The notes under the pieces: model-generated
What the model saw: the letters and a program-made list of their open reading frames with translations, nothing else
What the model was told of the DNA's origin: nothing
Database searches by the model: none
Program-made: the position numbers and the translations under genes
Source: Pogonophryne albipinna
Taxonomy: Eukaryota > Chordata > Actinopteri > Perciformes > Artedidraconidae
Direction of reading: 5' to 3'
Assembly (NCBI GenBank): GCA_028583405.1
Contig: JAPTMU010000278.1
Location: 124,001-188,000 of the forward strand
Length of the DNA stretch: 64,000 nt
Part shown: positions 35,165 through 48,120 of the stretch, in pieces
Layout: each line of letters opens with the position of its first letter
How positions within the stretch are numbered: the first letter of the stretch is position 1

Positions 35165-35765
35165 CTGCTCTTCATTATTCCTGCTATATTTGACGAGTGA
35201 TACAAATATTTGTTACCACAAGTTCTTAAGGAAACTGACTCTGTTGGACTCGGTTCTAGTTTGAATTCTACCAGAAATAAAATGAAGTACTTTTGCTGTG
35301 TTCTTTGTGAGTAATCCTCTGTCAGAGTCCCCTCCTTAGTAGCCTACATAATGCATGTTTTCTGCTGTCTTTGATGAATGATAAAAATATAATGTTACCA
35401 TTAGTTCTTAATGAAATTGATACTGTTTGAATTTGTATTAGCCTACTACTTACAATACATTGAAGTACTTTTACTGTGTATTTTTTGAGAAATACTCTGT
35501 CAAAGTCCCCTGCTGAGAACAAAATCAAGCCACTTCTGCTAAGTTTGATGAGGGAATTCTTTTTTGTTGCCATTTGTTCTTTGTGAAATTGATCCTGTTG
35601 GACTCAGTACTACTGAAACTACCCCGTACACAGTAAGTACTATGAAGTACTTACTGTGTACTTTTCCAACAATCCTCTGTTAATGTCCCCTCCTACAAAA
35701 ATGCATGTTTCTCTACTATTTTGAGTAAGCGTTAAAAAACCTTTCTTCATGAGACTGATATTGTT
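35165..35765. repeat. Diverged tandem repeat, unit about 178 bp, right copy
   Basis: Mirror of 31,380-31,985, four units in reverse complement. Confidence 0.7.
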
Positions 35766-36413
35766 GGACAGAATATTTTAAGAGGATATGGTAGACATGA
35801 TACCAGCAATATTTCCAGTCAGTAGTACTCTGGCAGCAGCATTTCACACCTTGGAAAGTCTTTAGAGTCTAGCATGGGAGCTGGTCTATCTTTCTGCACA
35901 CTGACACACTCTGTCACTCTTGTTGGCTTCTTATGATGCTGCTGTCTTTTAATATATGATTATTTATTTCTCAGCCGCTTGTTTATTCCTCGCAGATTCT
36001 TCAGTCTCATCAGCCTCATCCTTCCATCAGTCCCAGTCAACGCCTCAGCCTCCAGCACTTCCAGTGTCTGACTCCATATGATATTGTCCTGGTGTTGTAA
36101 GGGTGATACCCCATGATCACAAAATGACCCCTAGAGTCTGAGTGCCAAGGACCTCATATTATGTCATTAATGTTACATCACCCATTATAACAATTTGCTT
36201 TCCTTTTTCTCTTCTGTTAACTGAATAGTCCTGTCTTTAAGTATAACCCAATGTAAAGTCCTTTTCCTGCACCATTTGTACTGTATGTGTTTGGAGAAAT
36301 GACACAATCAATGGCCTAGAATTGTACTTTATAAACTGTGAATCTTGTGGTGCTTGAAGAAATACACACTGGCTAAGCCGGCCAGGTTATAGATATATAT
36401 ATATATATATATA

Positions 36414-37979
36414 CAGTGGGGCAAAAAAGTATTTAGTCAGCCACCAATTGTGCAAGTTCTAACACTTAAAAAGATGAGAGGCCTGTAATTTTCATCCTAG
36501 GTCTACCTCAACTATGAGAGACAGAATGAGAAAAAAAATCCAGAAAATCACATTGTCTGATTTTTAAAGAATTTATTTGCAAATTATGGTGGAAAATAAG
36601 TATTTGGTCAATAACAAAAGTTCATCTCAATACTTTGTTATATACCCTTTGTTGGCAATGACAGAGGTCAAACGTTTTCTGTAAGTCTTCACAAGGTTTT
36701 CACACACTGTTGCTGGTATTTTGGCCCATTCCTCCATGCAGATCTCCTCTAGAGCAGTGATGTTTTGGGGCTGTCGCTGGGCAACACAGACTTTCAACTC
36801 CCTCCAAAGATTTTCTATGGGGTTGAGATCTGGAGACTGGCTAGGCCACTCCAGGACCTTGAAATGCTTCTTACGAAGCCACTCCTTCGTTGCCCGGGTG
36901 GTGTGTTTGGGATCATTGTCATGCTGAAAGACCCAGCCACGTTTCATCTTCAATGCCCTTGCTGATGGAAGGAGGATGTCACTCAAAATCTCACGATACA
37001 TGGCCCCATTCATTCTTTCCTTTACAGGGATCAGTGGTCCTGGTCCCTTTGCAGAAAAACAGCCCCAAAGCATGATGTTTCCACCCCCATGTTTCACAGT
37101 GGGTATGGTGTTCTTTGGATGCAACTCAGCATTCTTTCTCCTCCAAACACGTTTAGTTGAGTTTTTACCAAAAAGTTCTATTTTGGTTTCATCTGACCAT
37201 ATGACATTCTCCCAATCCTCTTCTGGATCATCTAAATGCTCTCTAGCAAACTTCAGACGGGCCTGGACATGTACTGGCTTAAGCAGGGGGACACGTCTGG
37301 CACTGCAGGATTCAAGTCCCTGGCGGCGTAGTGTGTTACTGATGGTAGCCTTTTTTACTTTGGTCCCAGCTCTCTGCAGGTCATTGACTAGGTCCCCCCG
37401 TGTGGTTCTGGGATTGTTGCTCACCGTTCTTGTGATCATTTTGACCCCACGGGGTGAGATCTTGCGTGGAGCCCCAGATCGAGGGAGATTATCAGTGGTC
37501 TTGTATGTCTTCCATTTTCTAATAATTGCTCCCACAGTTGATTTCTTCACACCAAGCTGCTTACCTATTGCAGATTCAGTCTTCCCAGCCTGGTGCAGGT
37601 CTACCATTTTGTTTCTGGTGTCCTTTGACAGCTCTTTGGTCTTAGCCATAGTGGAGTTTGGAGTGTGACTGTTTGAGGTTGTGGACAGGTGTCTTTTATA
37701 CTGATAACGAGTTCAAACAAGTGCCATTAATACAGTTAACGAGTGGAGGACAGAGGAGGCTCTTAAAGAAGAAGTTACAGGTCTGTGAGAGCCAGAAATC
37801 TTGTTTGTTTGTAGGTGACCAAATACTTATTTTACCGAGGAATTTACCAATTAATTCATTAAAAATCCTACAATGTGATTTCCTGGATTCTTTCCCCCCA
37901 TTCTATCTCTAGTTGAAGTGTACCTAGGATGAAAATTACAGGCCTCTCTCATCTTTTTAAGTGGGAGAACTTGCACAAT
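36414..37979 (-). mobile_element. Tc1/mariner element, right terminal repeat truncated
   Basis: Starts CAGTGGGGCAAAAAAGTATT beside a TA-rich target. The inverted partner at the far end reads AGAACTTGCACAAT and then stops at 37,979, so about 40 bp of the outer repeat is missing. The terminal repeats are at least 90 bp long and possibly about 200. The neighbouring 580 bp present in the left arm (30,165-30,745) is gone here. That suggests one deletion removed both the element end and adjacent DNA. Confidence 0.85.
36627..37649 (-). CDS. Tc1-family transposase, intact 340 aa
   Basis: A complete frame of typical length for Tc1 transposases (about 340 aa). The N-terminus has two helix-turn-helix segments ([11 protein letters not shown] about residues 37-47; [12 protein letters not shown] about 101-112) joined by a basic GRPR-like linker ([11 protein letters not shown]). 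The catalytic triad is Asp153 ([11 protein letters not shown]), Asp244 ([11 protein letters not shown]) and Glu279 ([11 protein letters not shown]), that is DD34E, the arrangement of active Tc1/Sleeping Beauty-type enzymes. It catalyses cut-and-paste transposition into TA. The protein looks functional, but this copy has lost its far terminal repeat and so probably cannot move itself. Confidence 0.95.
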   Translation of the reverse strand: MAKTKELSKDTRNKMVDLHQAGKTESAIGKQLGVKKSTVGAIIRKWKTYKTTDNLPRSGAPRKISPRGVKMITRTVSNNPRTTRGDLVNDLQRAGTKVKKATISNTLRRQGLESCSARRVPLLKPVHVQARLKFAREHLDDPEEDWENVIWSDETKIELFGKNSTKRVWRRKNAELHPKNTIPTVKHGGGNIMLWGCFSAKGPGPLIPVKERMNGAMYREILSDILLPSARALKMKRGWVFQHDNDPKHTTRATKEWLRKKHFKVLEWPSQSPDLNPIENLWRELKVCVAQRQPQNITALEEICMEEWAKIPATVCENLVKTYRKRLTSVIANKGYITKY

Positions 37980-38029
37980 ATCTAGATTTATTTTCTGTCT
38001 CCATTCATTCCACTGAGCCGAGAGTGGGA

Positions 38030-38050
38030 GCTCGGGGGCGGGGCTTAAGG
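38030..38050 (+). promoter_or_regulatory. GC box upstream of the HECT gene
   Basis: CTCGGGGGCGGGGCTTAAGG, a consensus Sp1-type site, about 260 bp upstream of the HECT start codon. It is kept in the left copy at 30,104-30,118. No TATA box was seen. Confidence 0.45.
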
Positions 38051-38309
38051 GGCGCGTGCTCTTTGAAAATCACATATTACACATATTTCTGGATCCATTC
38101 CATATTTTAAGCACACAAACATTGACACTTTATGATTATGATGATTATTATTATTATTAATAATAATAATAATGTTTGTGTGTGTGGTTTAGGAAGGGCG
38201 GCACCCTAGCGCCCTCTATAGGCCAGCCGCCACTGCTTATAATGTAAGTCTCGTGTCTGTTACATTTCATTTATGGCAAATCTAATGAGTGGTACACCTT
38301 GGGAACATT

Positions 38310-41300
38310 ATGACAGACGAAAACGAAAATGGCACTCAGGAATTCAACAGTGTAATGAATCGCGTTTTTAATGCGCTTGACGTTGCCAGAAGGGATCTAG
38401 CAGCGCAGCGCAACGACAATGTTCTGCGAGTCACCAGGAGCACGTTCCGGAGGCGTCGGAGGGCACCAACAACGGGTAGGCTATATCAGTTCTTAAATGT
38501 GCATGAGCATTAGCATTGTCCATTTCATATTGTGCTGATGCATTGGTCTTAAATCATATATAGTGCAAGGCAAGCTTATTTAAAAAGTTTTGTTCACGTT
38601 AAATTTGCAGTGGATTCATAATGTATCGAGTTTAGTTTTAACGTTTTCATTTGAAGTTTGAGCCGGGAAGAGCAAGCTAACTACTGCTGTGTAGCCTACA
38701 TAAAGCCTACATAAACTTACTGTGCCAGGACAAGTTGTGTATTTTAAACCAACTGGATAAATATTACAGTTGTAATGATGACAATATTTAAGCAATACTT
38801 GTAAAAAGTATTTAAGCAGTAGTGTACTTGAATGTTATGTTTTGGAGAAGCTCCCTCACATCTTTAAACAGGAATATGATAACTTGTTCATAATTATACA
38901 AAAATGTGAGAACTATGACAACTCAATATAAGTATAAATGCTAACGTCCTTGAATCAACAGGTCAATTATACTTAGGGATACCAACTTTGTTATGTCTTT
39001 TTCTAATGACAATTAAGCAGTTATTACAAATAGCATACTCCACTAAATATAGCTGCTATTTGTGCTATAGACAGGCTATATCAGTATTAACAAAATCTTT
39101 CATTTCAATTGTGAAATATTTAAATGTTATATCATGGCTTAGGACATTACATTACGTAGCTGTATCATACGGTCATTCTCTATCTTTCTTTCAAAATGAT
39201 AGGATAGACGATAAGTAAAGCAAGAGAAAGAACTTTAAACATAAAAATGGTCATCCATACATTTTCTCCCTCCTTTCCAGACTCAATGGAGCAATTTATT
39301 AAATACAATTCTTCCATTTTGAGTGGTGCTTATTTTGTATAACCGTATGTAATATTGTACATTCTGTCATTTTACAGGGGCATCAAATGAATCTGCCGGA
39401 GTTTGGAGGGTGAAACTTTTTCTGTTGGCATTGGCGGACCAATCCGTCCTTCCAGCACCTACAGATAGCAGCCGACTGTCAAGAGAAGGTTTAGGTAAAT
39501 AATTAAATAGGTTTGAAAAATGAGCATCCACTTGAGACTGATTCATTATCTGCACAGAAAATGCACAACATGTTTGCACACCATTCAACTTCATTGAAGA
39601 CTTTTCAATGTTTGATATGAATATTATTTCTGTATGGCCTGGGTGCAAGGTTGAAAACATTAAAAAATAATCTCTTTAATCCATCACCTCCACTTTTGGC
39701 AGCAATGCTTACCTTTATTGCCTAAAAACACATACACATTATGCCTATTCTATCATTGGCTTACATTGTTCAAATATTAATAATAGCTTTTTTCCATTCA
39801 TAACAAAGTCAATGTCTAGGATGAGCCTTCATTCATATAGCACCTTTTTTGACCATATGTTCATAAATGTATATTTTTCACTTCATATAAAGACACGATA
39901 TGGCTTAGAATCTAAATCATAGTTATTTATAGAGCCAGTATATTGACTGATACCTTTTCTTTTTTTTTTACAGGAATCCCAGCTCATGACCAGCAAGGGG
40001 TTGTTTCAGAACGAAGCTATGTCAAGCTCTCAATGACTCTTTTAGAGTTCAACAGCTATGTTTGTCAACGTTTTCCTACAATTCCCTTGAATATGATTGG
40101 GTTCACTCTGGCAAGAGCTGGCAACACCAGGCTACTAACGCAACTGCAGGCTACTACTATGGCAGACCTTAAAAGATCTGTTGGCAGGAGCAGGGTTTAT
40201 ATAATCCCGCAGGCAGACATACCAACATCGTTAGTGGTGAGTTGTTGTTTTGAGCCTATTCTTTACTACTGTTACTATGTTATAAATTCTACATATATCT
40301 ATGTTATACTTAATTCTTTAATATTAGGAGATTGATATTGGTTACTTTTTAAGCTCCATCAAGTTCTCCTAAACTTTTTTATCATCCAATCCACAGATGG
40401 CCTCATCTTCTGCCTCTGCTGCCCTTAGACCTGCAGGAGCACCCTCTGCCTCGGCCGCCGCTACCTCGGCCACTGATTCAGAAGGAGCACCCTCTGCCTC
40501 GGCGGCCTCTACCTCGGCCACTGATTCAGAAGGAGCACCCTCTGCCTTGACCGCCTCGACCTCGGCCACTGATTCAGAAGGAGCACCCTCTGCCTCGGCC
40601 GCCTCGACCTCGGCCACTGATTCAGAAGGAGCACCCTCTGCCTCGGCCGCCTCTACCTCGGCCACTGATTCAGAAGGAGCACCCTCTGCCTCGGCCGCCT
40701 CTACCTCGGCCACTGATTCAGAAGGAGCACCCTCTGCCTCGGCCGCCTCGACCTCGGCCACTGATTCAGAAGGAGCACCCTCTGCCTCGGCGGCCTCTAC
40801 CTCGGCCACTGATTCAGAAGGAGCACCCTCTGCCTCGGCCGCCTCTACCTCGGCCACTGATTCAGAAGGAGCACCCTCTGCCTCGGCCGCCTCTACCTCG
40901 GCCACTGATTCAGAAGGAGCACCCTCTGCCTCGGCCGCCTCTACCTCGGCCACTGATTCAGAAGGAGCACCCTCTGCCTCGGCCGCCTCTACCTCGGCCA
41001 CTGATTCAGAAGGAGCACCCTCTGCCTCGGCCGCCTCTACCTCGGCCACTGATTCAGAAGGAGCACCCTCTGCCTCGGCCGCCTCTACCTCGGCCACTGA
41101 TTCAGAAGGGGCACCCTCTGCCTCGGCCGCCTCTACCTCGGCCACTGATTCAGAAGGAGCACCCTCTGCCTCGGCCGCCTCGACCTCGGCCACTGATTCA
41201 GAAGGAGCACCCTCTGCCTCGGCCGCCTCGACCTCGGCCACTGATTCAGAAGGGGCACCCTCTGCCTCGGCCGCCTCTACCTCGGCCACTGATTCAGAAG

Positions 41301-44126
41301 GAGCACCCTCTGCCTCGGCCGCCTCGACCTCGGCCGCCACTGAAACTGTGGGATCAACCACTGCTCCCATACCCCCATCAACTTATGTATCTATGGACGC
41401 TGATGTATGTACAAAATATCTTATTATGAATTCATCTCAGGAGATTTTCGAAAATAAACATAGTAAAAGACAGTTGGATGTAATTGTTACCTCTTGTCAA
41501 TCAACAGGTGGAAAGTTTGCATTCCGCACAATGGGTAAATGCTGGGACTCCAGAGGTAAAGCTTTACTGCATGGCTGTATAGTTCAGTATTTGTAGTGTA
41601 TATACACGTTTTAATAAGGACATTAACATTTCATGCACCATTTTTACTTTCAAGGTCTTTTATAGAAGGTCACGTTTGGAACAACCAAACAGGTATTTAT
41701 AGATAATGGTGTTTTATACATAGTGTATTGGTTTTGAATGTAAGCTAACTTAATACCCTGTTCTCATCCTTTATATATTATTATATATAATTATATATAT
41801 ATATATTATAATAATTAATTATAATAATAATTATATATATATTATTATTATATATTATTTATATATCCTCTTAAAAGAAACATGTTTTTTTTCTAGGAAT
41901 TCATTCAATGACTTTTTAATTGATTATTCTGATGAGGAGGAAGAGGGCAAGGACGAGGCTTGTGGGGCTTTGGAAAGTTATGTCTTTCCCGTGGTAAGTT
42001 TTATTTGTCATTATTAAAAAATAGGACAACATTTGTTTCCGGGAACTGATAATGACACATACTAAATGCAATAATTTCGCTACATTTCCGAAAGCACCAG
42101 TACCCAAGACAGACAACCCCTCTTGACCAATCACCAGTCATGTATAATGGACTTTATACATTTTAAATGATTTAGGAAGAAGTGGATCTGGCTGTCCTTT
42201 TAAGTGACTTCAGAAAGGAATTTGTTTCTGATGGCCTAGTCAGTAATATCTGCATCAGGAGGAAGAAACTTCTTGAGAGTGCAATAAAAGCCATCTCAAG
42301 GGTTACATTCTGCTGGAACAATTCCCCCTACATAGAATTTGTAGGAGAAGATGGAGATGACATGGGTGGACCACAGAGAGAGTTTTTCAGGTCTGAATAA
42401 CCTCATTTAGTGTATGATTCTTAATCATAATGTGTCCTAGTTTTCAGGTTGACTGCAAAGTTATAGTACTGTATTTTTTTCTCAATTGATTTATTGTAGA
42501 CTCTTGATGATAGAAGTACAAACATCCATGGGAATATTCGAGGGAAAGGCTGGTCAGGTCTTCCTTACCTATGACCAAGCGGCATTAGATGGCCACAAGT
42601 ATTTCCAAGCAGGCCGCCTAATTGCGTGGTCAGTGGCACACGGAGGTCCGTGTATCAAAGCCCTGGATCCCAGCCTGTACCAGCTGATGTGCGGCCAGGA
42701 GCCTCAACTGGAGCAATTTGACTGCAGTGTGCTGCCTGATCCGGATGTTCAAAGCAGAGCAAAAAGGGTGCCTGATTATTTTTATGTTATTAATTAATAT
42801 TTGTTAGGATTTGATAGAAAAAAATACATTCCTTCTTGGTCAGTGACAGTTTGTAAAAGCATTTCTACTAAACCTTTGTAATTTATCAATCCGGCTACAT
42901 TATTTTATCTCTAAGATCCTAAAGTGCAAGACTGCAGAGGACCTGTCTGCCCTCCAGCAAGACTTGGGGGACTGGATCTCTGAGTGTGGCGTCCCTGGCA
43001 TCTTCAGTGCCACTATCGGAGAAATTCCAAAGATGTATTCCTATGTAGTTAAGCACTACATATTTCTCAGGTAAACAAAAACACTTATAAACAAAAAAAT
43101 ATAAAGTCATAGACATTATAAAACAATGTTAATATAAAAGCCATAACTTACTGTATGCTACTAATATTTAACATTTTGAACACTGAATATTTTGTGTTTT
43201 CCTTAACGTAGGTTACAATTTTGCAAATTATGTATGCTATCCTATTATCACTGCTTTTTAGTCTTTTCCAAAAAAACGCATCAGTTTTTCTTCAGGTTAT
43301 ATACATGTTTGATCTTTGTTGGCTTATAGAACGGCCAAGATGGTGAACCAATTCACGGAGGGCATGAATGCTTTTGGGAAGCTGTGGGACCTGGTCAGGA
43401 ACAACTGGATTGCCTTCCTTCCCTGCTTCACCAACATGAGGACCCCGCTGACAAAATCCTCCTTTAAGGCCATATTCAAATATGAATACAGTCCAAGAGG
43501 AACAAATCACCGGGAAAAAGAGGAGGACACGATATACAGCTGGGAGTTGGTCCTAAACCTCATCGAAGGTACATTTTATACCTTAAGGAAAATGTAAAAG
43601 CACTTCATATGAAATTACTATAACTCAGTAAATACTGTTATTGATGGATGCTTTACAAAAAGAAAATCGATTTAATTTAATATCAATGTAGCTAATGCAA
43701 ATACAAAAATGGGCAAATACACATGTTGATGTCAATATACCATAAAGCCAAATAAATGTAAACTACATTATTGATTAATGTTTGATGTTAAATTACTTTA
43801 GTGATATTATTATGTTCCACATTTGACTTTAAAAATGAAAATAAATATTCCAATATACACTTTTGTCATTGGCAGACAAACTGACTGAACTGACATTTGA
43901 GGACCTGCTGATTTTCATCACTGGGGCAGATGAAGTTCCAACGCTTGGCTTTCCAAACAAGCCCTCCATTGACTTTTATACACAGGAGGTCGGCGTGCGT
44001 CGTTTGCCATATGCCTCAACCTGTGCTATGACGTTGTTCCTACCAAGAGGCATCACAGAGGAACAAGAGCTTCACAACATACTGAACCAGTCAGTGAAAG
44101 ACTCGTGGGGCTTTTTAAAGGTCTAG
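38310..44126 (+). CDS. HECT-domain E3 ubiquitin ligase-like protein, 11 exons, 938 aa
   Basis: Predicted exons: 38310-38475, 39378-39494, 39974-40236, 40397-41404, 41655-41692, 41897-41993, 42176-42390, 42500-42767, 42916-43070, 43330-43568, 43876-44126. All have GT-AG borders and join in frame with no stop. Residues 1-182 are a basic N-terminal region of unknown role. Residues about 200-497 are some 18 copies of a 16-aa Ala/Ser/Thr repeat. From about 570 to the end is a HECT domain: YIEFVGEDGDDMGGPQREFF (N-lobe start), LTFEDLLIFITGADEVP, and the C-lobe with YASTCAMTLFLP. The latter places the active-site Cys at 905 (codon 44,022-44,024). HECT ligases pass ubiquitin from E2 to substrate through this Cys. 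It resembles the G2/M-phase E3 ligase-like proteins expanded in fish. An upstream in-frame ATG at 38,289 is possible. Confidence 0.82.
40447..41335 (+). repeat. 48-bp coding minisatellite within HECT exon 4
   Basis: About 18 near-identical 48-bp units encode the 16-aa block APSASAASTSATDSEG. Units differ mainly by GCC/GCG and TCT/TCG silent changes. It is low-complexity, hydrophilic, and likely a flexible linker in front of the HECT domain. Confidence 0.95.
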
Positions 44127-44433
44127 AAAAATAGACAAGGAGGAAGAGAGGAGTAGGAGGAGGATTGGGAGCTTGTGCAGAGTATGACGATAAGATGAGG
44201 GAGAAAGTATTACTGCAATTTTGCACTGGGTGAAATTTGACATTATTGCCATAAATATGGAAACTGTGTTTGAACTTTGTCACCAACATTGTCAGGAAGT
44301 GCACTAATGATACCTCAATTGTTGCTTTGTTCTCGACGGTTCATTTTTGACTCCCAACTTATAAATGCTCTGATGTTAATACCATATGTTATTGCAAAGC
44401 CCGTCATACTAAGTTTAAAAATAATGTTACTTT

Positions 44434-44439
44434 AATAAA
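44434..44439 (+). terminator. Polyadenylation signal for the HECT gene
   Basis: AATAAA about 310 bp after the stop codon, with GT-rich sequence following. Confidence 0.5.
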
Positions 44440-44950
44440 AGTACATTGGATGTAACATTGTGCAAAATTATGCTGCTGCTGGTAAAGATAGGGATACATG
44501 TAACTCCTGGCTGGTAGCTAAATGTATAATAATATATCATCATTTATTTGTTGTTTTATTTGTTCATAAACTTAAGTCATTCTACAAGTTACAGTTTTAT
44601 GGGCGTTCAAGTGGCAAACAATTTCTTGTCCTGTGAGCAGTAACTTCTAACTTGGCCCTGTTTTAAGAGGGACCTTGTATTAGCGTGGTTCGGAAGCTCA
44701 GAATTGTGTTCCATTCCTTTGATTTGTGAAGTACTTCAAAACATGATATGTATGTTGACATATGCTGTAAATCCACCTATAGGAATAATAAATCTGATTT
44801 TACATTTACTTGGTGCTATGATTTAAATGTATTTAACAAAATGAAGATAACAAATTACTTGCAAATTCAAGTAACACATTACATAAAAGGAGAGATGTTG
44901 AGTAAAAGAACATTATTAGTAATTTCTTCTAAAATTTAAACACATAATAT

Positions 44951-45132
44951 GGGAGGCGTGTGACGCAGTGGGTTAATGCGCTGATCTTCAAATCAGGGGA
45001 TAGCAAGTTCAAGTCCCACTGCAGTCAGCATGTGGTTGTGTCCCTGAGACACTTCACCCCAAATTGCTCCTGTGGGGATTGCCCACAGTATTGAGTATGT
45101 AAGTCGCTTTGGATAAAAGCGTCTAACAAGTA
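44951..45132 (+). mobile_element. tRNA-derived SINE with a LINE-related 3' tail
   Basis: The tRNA-like head carries TGACGCAGTGGGTTAATGCG (A-box region) and AAGTTCAAGTCCCACTGC (B box). The tail is GTCGCTTTGGATAAAAGCGT, the 3' end shared by many fish SINEs and L2-type LINEs. It lies between the two converging genes of the element and is absent from the deleted left copy. Confidence 0.75.
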
Positions 45133-45446
45133 ACATGTGTTAAAAGTATTATTTAACAAGTGTTAAAAGTATTATTTACTGAACCAAAAAGTCATTTTTC
45201 TAGTGTGTATTTTCAGTGGTGTTACCCAGTGTAGTAACAGAAGAGGAGAGGAGGGAGATAGAAGCAGGGAAGAAAGGAGGAGTGTGGATGGTCATTGTAG
45301 CTCTCTTCACGACACAGACACAGGTCGGTTCTTTGAAACAGGCGTTTATTCTTGGAGTTATATCTTGTAGCCTATCATTTACAGTAATAGTGAATAATAT
45401 CCCCTCACACTTAATAGTTTTTTGCAGTCACATTATGTTCTTTCAA

Positions 45447-47978
45447 TTAGAACATGTTTTGAATCTGTCTAACACAAAGCAGATACCTGTCCTTTAAGTC
45501 AGTTGTTCCAGTCATTGCATTTTGGAGATCTTGCTGTTGTTCAGAGCTCAGGATAATGTGTGGTTGTGGCACTATCACTGCTCGTTCAAGATCATCATTG
45601 TTTGCTTGCAACTGATCGAGCCGTATGCCATGTCTTGCCAAGCCATTTTCAATATTTTCTTGGCTGTAGGGATCATTTCCAAAGACATTGTCTATAGCTG
45701 TGGAATGTTGCTCCCTGTTGGCTAGCATACCCTCCATCCAAATTTGTGTTGGTGTACGATTGTTAGCAGTTCTTAGTCTATGGTTGTTCCAGGCATGTCT
45801 GAATAAATCTAGTCTTTTTTGGATTTCTGGTTTAAAAACGATTTGTAGTGCCATTTTCTGAATGTCATCTTCGGGGTTCAATATTTGTTCATCTTCAAAG
45901 GAATAAAAAAGTGTGTAAAAATAGTGCACAACCTGCTGGAAAACATCTCTCCAAAGACGCTCAATACGTTGGTTGTGTACAGATTGGCCTGTAATGTGCC
46001 TCACTTCTCCGTTTCCCTGTAGAAGGTTCATCAAGAGGGCAACTAGAGTGTTCTCCCCGCCGTGGTCAGACCTGACTCTGGATGGTAACCCATACCGACA
46101 GGTAGCTCGAACAAAATGGGTTAGCACTGTCAAAGCTGTGTTGTCAGTGCCGCAGTTGATAAAAGTTACGAGTCTGGAGTTCCCATCAATTCCAGCATGT
46201 GTCACAAGCCCCCACCTGTGCAAATAATCGAATGAATAGAACAAGGAATTAATGCATTATATTAAATACCTTAAAGGTTATCTTTATAACATTTGTTCAA
46301 TATATCCAATACTTCTATAAATGTTGTTGATAAGAAAATGATTGAGATTATATAGTGAAAGAGGAAAATAATAAACAAAACTAGGCTGGATTAGAAGATT
46401 ATAATTACTACTATAATTGATTTCTTTCAAATTCAAGAGCTGATTACCGAATGAGACGCATATGGCCATCTATGTGCCACAAGCTGTTAGGAAAGGGCAC
46501 ATAGTAGGTTCTCCTAGCCACAGTCTGGCCCCATCTCTGTGCTGCTGCAGCTGGATCGATTTGCTTTAGAGTCTCTCTAACTCTTCTTCTTTGTACCACA
46601 ATCCCTTCTGCGTGCAGGTATGCCCTCATCATCTGAAAGTGGTTAATTTAAAAAGACAAATAAGATACAGAACATTTTCTATAAAATATTATATATAAAA
46701 AAAATCTAAAAGGGAATATAAACTAGTATGCTTACTTCTGAACCTGATCTAGGAAACTGGTTGTGGAGTCTCCTGACATGCTCTTCTAGGTCAGGATCAC
46801 TAATGGTAGTGAATCTGTTCCTTGCTGAAGTATTTAAAGACATCATTTTTTTATGAAGGAATGAGGAGGAACAGCCCAACATCCTTGCCATTGCTCTCAC
46901 GGTAAAACCTTGACCTAGGAGCAGCTCAATTTGCCCCCTCGTTATGTCAAGAGCAGGTCTTCCTCGTCTTCCTTATGATATGGAAATAAAAAAGGAAAAT
47001 ATATAATATCAATTATATAAACATGTATAATTATTATAACAGTTCATCAGAACGTTCATCAACAGAACAATGAGTTTTTAAATGTTAAGTAAGTCTGTTA
47101 ACAACAGGTCACATTAATATTCATGTGAGTTCAAACAAAGTTATATAAACTGGTAAAAAAAAGTGGCGTAGTAATCAGCAGCGAACCGCTTCAACGCGTG
47201 TATGTTGGTGTATTCACGGCATTCATTTTGTTATTCTACAGTAGTGTTGTTTTATAGTTATTAACCCAATTTGTGTTCTTTGAAATTGAAAAATATATCG
47301 CATTGTGTTTGTTACTTTCGTTGCAGTTGTATATGTCTTAAGTGGCTTGGCTTCCTATTCATGGACATGCTTTTATTTTGAAGGAGAGGTAGCGCTGTTG
47401 ACAGGAAGTTGTTGTTGCTTTGGAAACAACGTGACGGAGATTAACGGAGAAAAGTAATATCTAAAGACGGAGAAAGTAAACGATAACGTTTATGGTTAAG
47501 TGTTAGTACCCCCCGAACAAGCTCTTACGGTGATATTGGAGATTTCAATACATTCAAATAAAACAAAAACGGGAAAAAAACAAACAAAACGAATATCCGA
47601 ATAACGAAATTGAAACCCGAATAGTATTCCAACGAACGAATATTCGGATATTCGAATATTCAGGTACAGGCCTAAAGTCAAGGCAAGTCATTTATCAATG
47701 TTAGTTAGTAACTCACCTGAATGCACAAGGTGTGCTGCATGGAAACCAGTATGTAGGGCATTGGAAGCTTGAGGTCCGGAGATGAAAGATCTGAGATCAG
47801 TGAGACTTTGAACTATATCCTGCACAGCCTCGGCGCCAATAGTATCTCCAACCCTTCTTACGTTAGCTATTGAGCTGTTGATAGCGTAAACTTCTGTTCG
47901 GCCCAAAGATCCTTGATTAAATGCTCTTTGAATCTCAGTACATCTTCTTCTTATACGTCTCAGTACAACGCCCGCCAT
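45447..47978 (-). CDS. DDE integrase/transposase with HTH (IS3EU-like), 4 exons, 483 aa
   Basis: Predicted exons on the minus strand: 47978-47717, 46971-46736, 46632-46448, 46215-45447, with GT-AG borders, phases matching, and no internal stop. Residues 1-87 are a helical N-terminal region. Residues 88-130 hold a helix-turn-helix (GRPALDITRGQIELLLGQGF, then VRAMARMLGCSSSFLHKKM). The rve-type catalytic core has Asp221 (SLWHIDGHMRL), Asp278 (VRSDHGGENT) and Glu313 (HNQRIERLWRD). The last two are separated by 34 residues, close to the IS3/retroviral spacing. It presumably cuts and joins the ends of the surrounding element. The family name IS3EU is my best match from memory and needs checking. 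The promoter at 48,121-48,170 and the ACTAGT sites in the leader belong to this gene. Confidence 0.82.
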
Positions 47979-48057
47979 CTTGTGTTTGAACTTCTGTGAA
48001 GATTGATGGGCGAGGTCTATCTTAAGAGCCAATAGGAGACCGATATGCATCCACTAG
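47979..48057 (-). promoter_or_regulatory. Integrase 5' leader
   Basis: Conserved in the deleted left copy up to the start codon. The deletion breakpoint falls at the CCAT that contains the complement of the ATG. Confidence 0.5.
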
Positions 48058-48118
48058 TTAACTAGTTGCAGTTCATATGGCTCACTAGTGAACGTGAAGG
48101 CCATACACGTTCACTAGT
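48058..48118. promoter_or_regulatory. ACTAGT cluster in the integrase leader (right copy)
   Basis: One paired site ACTAGTTAACTAGT at about 48,053-48,066, then two single ACTAGT sites in inverted arrangement with ACGTGA/ACACGT partners (48,082-48,117), between the TATA box and the start codon of the integrase gene. Binding of the element's own protein here could regulate its expression (inference). Confidence 0.7.
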
Positions 48119-48120
48119 GA

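Noticed and set aside
36721..37668. Plus-strand frames across the Tc1 element
   Set aside because: Antisense shadows of the intact transposase.
40369..41370. Glu/Ala-rich 333-codon frame on the minus strand
   Set aside because: Shadow of the 48-bp coding repeat in the HECT gene.
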